Origin: Phycomyces nitens | Lineage: Eukaryota; Mucoromycota; Mucoromycetes; Mucorales; Phycomycetaceae | Reading direction: 5' to 3' | Assembly: GCA_022702545.1 (NCBI GenBank) | Contig: JAHRBC010000003.1 | Coordinates: forward strand, 2,604,001 to 2,668,000 | DNA: 64,000 nucleotides | Shown here: positions 57,734 to 64,000 of the stretch, in pieces | How positions within the stretch are numbered: position 1 is the stretch's first letter | How the letters are laid out: every line of letters begins with the position of its first letter | The notes under the pieces: generated by a model | Told to the model about the DNA's origin: nothing | What the model saw: the letters and a program-made list of their open reading frames with translations, nothing else | Database searches by the model: none | Translations under genes and position numbers: made by a program

Positions 57734-60700
57734 ATGTCGACTTTTGATAGTAAAAAGCGATCGGCTCAAGACCCATTAAACTCTACCCCCAAAAAGAAGA
57801 AATGTAGGCAAGAAAAATAATTATGTCCTTGGTCTTGAACGCTTAAACTGTCAAACCAGCCAAGGATAAAGATAACAATGCCGCCATTAGCCCATTTGGT
57901 CTTGAGAACACTGTAAATGTCCTCTGTATGTTTTTATTTAAAGCCATGTTGGATTAAACTGCGTGCTAATGTATAATTAACAGCCAAAAAAACGTTTCGA
58001 GTAACTGGATCTGTTGATCCAGTACCATTCATAATTTCACGTTTACCAGAAATAAATGCCATGCAATCCTTGATCAAAGAGACAAGGTAAGGTTCTGTCT
58101 TGTATGGATTCCGATAAAGAATAATATTAAGTCGATTGTCACCAGCTTCTCTATAAAGACAGAAGGGCTACCTGCACAGCTACGAGCCCAACGTCGTCGG
58201 GCTGCTAGTCACATACTTACAGGATCCTGTGCAAAGAGTAGAGAAAAGATTGCTACAAAGGTAGATAGAGGATCAGATTTAATGAAGTGAAAAAAAAAAC
58301 CATTTTTAACTTGAATATACATGCATTATTCTTACCCATAGCGAGGGCGTCCATTTATCAAGGGAAAAAAGCAACTGCGTACAAATGTCCAGCTAGCCCC
58401 AATGGTTTATGCAAAAGAATACCTTTGCAAACAATGTAATTATCATCCGCAACCCAGAGATATTCATGACTTATTTTAATGATATAGCTAACAAGAGATG
58501 GCTGGAAACACACATGTGGCATGTCAAACGAATGAAGATGGTTAATATCTGGGGTTATCGACTGGTAAGTTATTAATGGTAAAATTCCTGTATATATTTA
58601 TGAATAAAATATATCAACTTTGCACCTAGGCATCAAGTCCTGAGATGAAGTCTTCTAGAATATTATACAGAGCCTTTACGCATTCTGCTGTTATCCATGA
58701 TGCGTCTTATGAAGGCTGTATCGAACTATCTGGTACGACCGAGCATATTGTTCGCGTACTAAATACAGTAACTGACCCTTTACTTCCATCTGTGGGCAGT
58801 GCAAGGTAATATTTTATATATATATATTTATATGGTTCTGACAATGCTAACAAGTATATTATTCGCAGATATAATAAAGGCCAACGCATGGGAAAAACAT
58901 ATTTATACAAGTACATGCAATACCCTGCCAATCTAGTTTGCCCTATCGACTATTTATGGAAACCTAGTAAAGAGGAAGGAAAAGAAAGAACGATCTGGAT
59001 ATGGATTCATCCCTCTGCGTACAAAGAAGCTCTGTCTATTTTGAGAGATACAATTAAGCAGGAAATCCAGGAATCTACAGAAAGTAAGTAGTAGTGGACC
59101 ATGACCTTGTGTAGTAACCTGCCTTTTTGTAAATTAGCTATTCAAATCTGCGAACAGAAAGAAAAGCTTGTTCGATTCGATCTTGCAGGCCCACACTCTA
59201 CAGCATTATTGCAATCCGTATTTAGACCAATTGAGGAAGCACCGATTCAAATCGAGAGAGAAAATAGTACTGAGCAAATCGAATTGTGGAATGACATTGG
59301 ATCCTTGAAATCTGCTTGTTCTTTATCTCCTGACGTTGTCATTGGTCTCACAGTACAAGACCCTCGTCTAAAGTATGCACAATATATTTTCAATATTTAC
59401 TGTCTGCTGATTCATTTTCAATCTAGGTTTCCACAGCGAAAACGTCCTCAAGCACATAGCGTGCCTTTAGAAGTAGAATCACGACTATCTGCTCTCATTA
59501 GGCAATGGCCTACAGATGTTGCACATTCCAAGATATGGGAAGCAGAGGCCCGGACAGCATCACTGGACAGCAAAACCTCTGAATATTCATTAAACAAACG
59601 TCGAGAACAGGTACCTTTCTTGTACCTTTGCTTTATTATTAGTGTATACTTACTTGCCTTTAAGAATCTTATACCAGGATCAAAATTAGACTTTACTGAA
59701 AAAGATAGCAAAATACCTGTCTTGCTTGTATATCGTGGGTGCTCTGTTGTAAATGATTCCACGGTCCAGACATCAACATCGGTATCGAATGAGATTGAGA
59801 GTTGGTCGATTATACTTCCTGGTGGATGGGGAATGCCATTCTGGAATTCACTTTTGTTCACTGGAGCAAAACCAATTGGATTAGACAATGTTCGTTCACT
59901 AAACCTTGAAATCGGCCAATGCACTTTTCCCTATGATTATCCCAGCACCCGTGCATTTGCAGCCCAAAGTACCCAAACCGAAGAAACTCTCCTCCAAAAA
60001 TGGTCCAGTAAACCACCATCAAAGCGCAACAACTACAAAAGAAATGGCATCAGTTACCCATTTGCAGCTCACTTTGATACACTCTTTATGAAATCAGACA
60101 GTACCGAGGATACATCATATAGCTTACTTCAAGGAGCCAAGATGATATCCTCTCTATTGGCAAATACGACTGAAGAAGAGAGACGCACTGCTCTAGAAAA
60201 GATAGTTGTCGAATCTCTCTATAAACGTACCCTTACTCTTCAGCATCCTATTGATCTTGGATCTTTCCTGGTAAAAGTTCGAGTGAAATATATCGAGAAA
60301 AAAGTCCCATTCCCCAACGCGCTTGTCTATGCTATCGAAGATCCCGACAATTATATGCACCATACATCCTACATAAGACACCGTACACCAGCACACCAAA
60401 GTAAAAAGGATATAAAATTGACATTAAAAGATGAAATCATGGCAGAAACCCTTTTGGATGAGGTTAGTTTTTTAACTAATTACCGTGTTTAAAACTAACG
60501 AGTCTATTTGTTTTTTGAATTGTATATAGAATCATTCCATTCTACCTAGTTCACACCAGATTGGATATATTACCAACGGCGCATTTTCTTTTATGCATGG
60601 ATGTGGCGTTGGCTTGGGTGCTTGTACAGCAAGTGGAATCCAAAGAGTAATTGAGCTTGACAAAAGGTGAGAAATTGAACCTAAACGTAAACTATACAAT

Positions 60701-60815
60701 TTGCTCATTGCTTTTTTTTTTAATTAGTCAAAAACGTGGTATAAAGATGCTTGTATTGATAACCAATGTAGATGCTATTGACTATAGACCGGCCCAGCTT
60801 CAACTCCTCTATTAA
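57734..60815 (+). CDS. POP1: RNase P / RNase MRP protein subunit Pop1
   Basis: Largest protein of RNase P and RNase MRP, needed for tRNA 5' processing and rRNA maturation. Start ATG at 57734 (MSTFDSKKRSAQDP, then KKKK). Early exons read FIISRLPEINAMQSLIKET and LPAQLRAQRRRAASH, the Pop1 N-terminal signature. Then KRWLETHMWHVKRMKMVNIWGYRL (the most conserved Pop1 box), YNKGQRMGKTYLYK, IWIWIHPSAYKEAL, VRFDLAGPHSTALL, a POPLD-like domain (ILPGGWGMPFWNSLLFTGAK) and the end ITNVDAIDYRPAQLQ. About twelve exons, roughly 850 residues. The junction around 58340-58475 (intron likely 58380-58458) is the least certain part. Convergent with U2 copy 2. Confidence 0.9.
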
Positions 60816-60962
60816 AAGTAAAGCTATCTGTAATTCATCAAGTAGACAGTAATAAATGTGTACAAAGAAATTGAGTAAGTTATGAATAGTGGACGAGTTT
60901 AATCGTACAAGTAAATGTCACAAATTAACAGTCGTACGTGACTTTTGTTAATTTTTAAAAAA

Positions 60963-61396
60963 AAATAAACAAAAGAATAACATACAAAAGAATAACAATA
61001 ATAATAAAATTATTGTTTATTTTCATTTATTTATTGATTGGGAGCCCCCCTCGGCGTCACATTGCAACAGTGTAAAGCAAAGGACACCTGTGGATTCTAG
61101 AGATGGCAAGCCAGAGCTCTAGATTCCGGGCGCAGAAAAATTAGATTAACAACAAATGGTACTATGTACCAAGTTATAGTTGTTAAACTATAAAGAACAG
61201 ATACTACACTTGATCTTAGCCAAAAGGCCTGAGAGGATGCGGATTTCTGAGTCCCCAAGATCGCTGCCTTTTTATACTTTTTCAAAAACGAAAAATAGGA
61301 GAATGAAATAAATCTTATTAATGTCGTACTGCTGTTTCATTGGTTGTTATGAAATGCGAGTGATCTACTTTTTTAGCAGTCAAATATAAAGGTCAC
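60963..61396. repeat. Duplicated segment carrying U2, copy 2
   Basis: Second copy of the segment at 52143-52569, with a short insertion ([12 protein letters not shown]) near 60995 and a few substitutions upstream of the RNA, for example CTGCTG for CTGTCG near 61330. Confidence 0.95.
61040..61238 (-). ncRNA. U2 spliceosomal snRNA, copy 2
   Basis: Same 199-base RNA as at 52211-52409; I saw no difference within the transcript. The TATAAAAA element sits at the same distance upstream (61269-61276). Both copies have intact branch-point recognition and Sm sites, so both are probably functional. Confidence 0.95.
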
Positions 61397-62643
61397 AAAA
61401 TATGAGGAACAAACAGAGGAATATTATTGGCCAAAACGTGAATGGCCTTTTGAATGCAGTACGGAAAGCAAAGGGTAGGTCTCTTGTTGCAAGGAGAACA
61501 AAAAAAAATCAAATATGAACAAAGAAACTCGCCACTATAATAAGCCTTAATTCTTTATATATTAAAATATTTTTAAAATATGGATACTTGGTCCTTTAAG
61601 CCCTTTTTTTCCCTGTTTTCACTAACGTTTTACATGTTACCAACTTGTTCATTATGCACTATCACAAGACTTACATGTCTGTAACATTTAAAAAAAATGC
61701 TATCAAACGAATGTTTTATAAAAAGCATGGCATTTAAAGGCCAAAGATTAAAACCAATAGGTTATCTTGAAGATGTTTGGACATTTATATAGCACCACTA
61801 TAAAGAATAATTCATCCCTTAAACCAGGCTTCCACAAAACACTAAAAGTATGTCGAAATACACATTCCCAAAACTTAAATGTGCTCAACTGTACTCGATG
61901 AGACTACACCCTGGTCGAGTTAATAAAGACATGGGCCAATTTTTTTTAAAATATAGGATACTAAATATCCTTTGGGGTTTGAATACAATTCCCAAGTTAT
62001 GATGCTTTTTTTTTTGGTAGACCTCTTTGTGATATATATTTTTTCCCTTTGAAATTAAGAAAGGTGCAAAGTCTTTTTTTTTGTTAACAAGAGCAAAATA
62101 TCAATAGTTGGTACATCTAATTACAAAACAATTAAACACCATGATAATATAGTACGTATTTGGTACCATGTCTATATATCTCCATCGTTGGCAGATAATA
62201 AACAAACCTATATTACACACATTATGTTCAGCACTATTGAATGCAAAATGATGTCGTGCCAAGGCTGACCAGTGTCTAGTAATTCACATTTATGAAAAAT
62301 ATTTAATATTTATTCAGAATAACAGCAAAGATTCTTTACAGCAACAAATTCAAAATATTATACTTTTTATCGATATAAAACCAACCTATTTACTTATTTA
62401 TTTATGTATTTCTTCTCATAATTCAAGATCCTTGAATAGAGGTCTCTATCTGAGGAATTTCCTCTGACTAAATATACAGCTTTGATCTTTGATATTGTAA
62501 CACTTATGAACACATTAATTCAAGCACCCACTCATACACATAATACAATAAGAACATTGTCTACACGGCAAATCTCAAAGATTATTGATTGCAAATCAAA
62601 TAAAAAAAGCAAAAGGGAACAAAGAAATATGGGAGGTCTTGGT
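61397..62643. other. Gene-free region
   Basis: AT-rich, several poly-T/A tracts, no supported exon. The left side is the distal upstream region of U2 copy 2; the right side is the 3' UTR of the KH-domain gene. Confidence 0.45.
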
Positions 62644-64000
62644 CTACTCTGCAGGATGGTCTGGGTGGGCTGTGTGTGCTTCTGTATTTTCACTGTGCGT
62701 TGTACCAGGTGGCAATTCAGACTCTTGCTGACCTTCTGGCTGTGCTTGGTTGGGATCATAGGCCCCGTACTGACCTCCATAGTACTGCTGGTACCACTGG
62801 TTGTATGCTTCTTGGGTCCATTGCTGTTGTGGTTGTTCCTCTGTTGTTTCTCCTGATGTAGGCTGAGCTGATGGATCACTCTCGGAAGTCTCTGCTGGAG
62901 TAGTTCCATCTGTGGCAGTATTTGTTTCTCCTGGAGCATCATTCGAACCAGCAGGGTACTGGTCATAGCTGCCGTAAGCGTAAGGGTAGGCCTGGTATCC
63001 TTCATAGCCTACAATCATACAAAAGTTAATATACTCTTCTATATACCCAATTTTCTCTTTCTTTATTTTTTACCTGCAGCAGAAGTAGTACCGGGGGCAG
63101 AGGTGCCTTCTTGCCCTGGAGCAGATGTTTGCTGGCCATAAGATCCTTGTCCGTATCCATATTGTCCATAGTATTGTTGATACTGTGAATAATCATAGTT
63201 GCCACTGGTCTCCCCGCTTTGTTGATATTGGGAGTTGTAGTTGCTATTGTAACGATCATTGCTGTAGCCTCCACTATATCTATTTTTTCAACAGCTCATT
63301 AATACTCATCCTTTATATCTCTTATTTTATTTCTCATAATTCCCGTCAATACTTACCCTCCTCTCCGAGAATTCTCTCCTCCATAGCGTCCGCCGCCACC
63401 AGATCCACCAGGTCCACCATAATTGCCACGATTAGCCTAGTTATAAAAAAATGTCAGCACCTTGTTACATATCACTGTATTTCTCTCACTCACTCTCACT
63501 CTCTGTTCAGAACTTACACTTCCTTCAGCAACCTTCTCCATTACAAGCTGTTTAGCCAGTGCAATAGCATCAGGGCTGCCTACGATGGATATAAACATCA
63601 ATATCAAAACAAAATCCATAAAGCACAATTTGATTATTTACCAAATATATTGATGGTGCGTTCGTTGGCATCAATGTCTCCCGAAGAGTCTACCTTGATT
63701 CGTGCGCCAGATTGGTCTTGTAAGCTTCGTACGGTCTCACCACCTGGTATTAAAAGACCTTTAGAAACCTTTCTCTCGGTAATTACAACTAATTGCACCC
63801 ATCTTACCTCTGCCAATGATGAATCCAACAGCGTTCTTGGGGACCTGAACAGATTCACGATCATCGGTAAATCTGTTACGGAAACCTCCACCGCCCCCTC
63901 CACCACCACCTCCGCCTCCTCCTCCTCCTCCTCCTCCACTACCTCCTCCACCATAACCACGGTCTTGACTAGATGGAGGACCATAGCGGTCAAAAGAAGC
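62644..64000 (-). CDS. KH-domain RNA-binding protein, FUBP/KSRP-like (partial)
   Basis: The gene runs off the right edge, so its start is missing. Exons seen in order from the edge: a Gly-rich linker with a long Gly run (about 63895-63950), then a KH domain VPKNAVGFIIGRG|GETVRSLQDQSGARIKV (GxxG loop is GRGG, split by an intron at 63803), NERTINIFG|SPDAIALAKQLVMEKV, an RGG-type Gly/Arg segment, and Tyr/Gln/Gly-rich tails (SQYQQYYGQYGYGQG; YNQWYQQYYGGQYG). The end is Glu/Thr/His-rich (HTAHPDHPAE). A KH followed by YxQWYxQYY repeats is the layout of FUSE-binding proteins. More KH domains are likely beyond the window. Role inferred: nuclear mRNA binding. Confidence 0.85.

Overview
This is nuclear DNA of a filamentous fungus, most likely an early-diverging one (Mucoromycota, probably Mucorales). 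The reasons are: AT-rich sequence; genes split by many short GT-AG introns (about 45-90 bases); a fungal gene set (TIM10, PHO80-like cyclin, beta-tubulin, HRP1, HAP5, RIT1, PMS1, ISC1, ALG5, POP1); conserved genes missing from budding yeast (TRAPPC12, METTL16, DENND11/LCHN); and a DIRS-type tyrosine-recombinase retroelement. The taxonomic call is inference; no rRNA or other marker is present.

Layout. 0.8-4.7 kb: TIM10, a PHO80-family cyclin and a four-exon beta-tubulin, all on the minus strand. 4.7-8.0 kb: mostly gene-free, bounded by two diverged inverted copies of a roughly 180-base sequence. 8.1-10.6 kb: an HRP1-like RNA-binding protein (minus). 11.6-17.5 kb: four plus-strand genes, namely a UPF0014/FetB-type permease, an unusual fusion of an S4/pseudouridine-synthase-like region with a PrmC/HemK methyltransferase, a small membrane protein and a disordered protein. 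17.5-20.9 kb: intergenic, with a 470-base MITE-like element. 20.9-33.2 kb: a gene-dense block (HAP5, TRAPPC12, METTL16, RIT1, two uncharacterised genes, DENND11).

33.2-48 kb is the accessory part. It holds a decayed DIRS element, a 17-copy 88-90-base minisatellite with a 448-base higher-order period, and a 1.57-kb near-perfect palindrome. The palindrome is flanked by two members of an unrecognised protein family that share a D-x(13-15)-E-x2-K signature. 49-64 kb is gene-dense again: GST, ISC1, PMS1, ALG5, POP1 and a KH-domain protein cut by the window end. Two almost identical U2 snRNA genes lie in this block on a 430-base duplicated segment.

Several genes serve RNA metabolism (HRP1 in 3'-end formation, METTL16 in U6/mRNA m6A, RIT1 on initiator tRNA, POP1 in RNase P/MRP, U2 in splicing, the KH protein), but they are separate transcription units and I see no operon-like organisation. 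Gene models were built by hand from splice signals and reading frame, so small boundary errors are possible.
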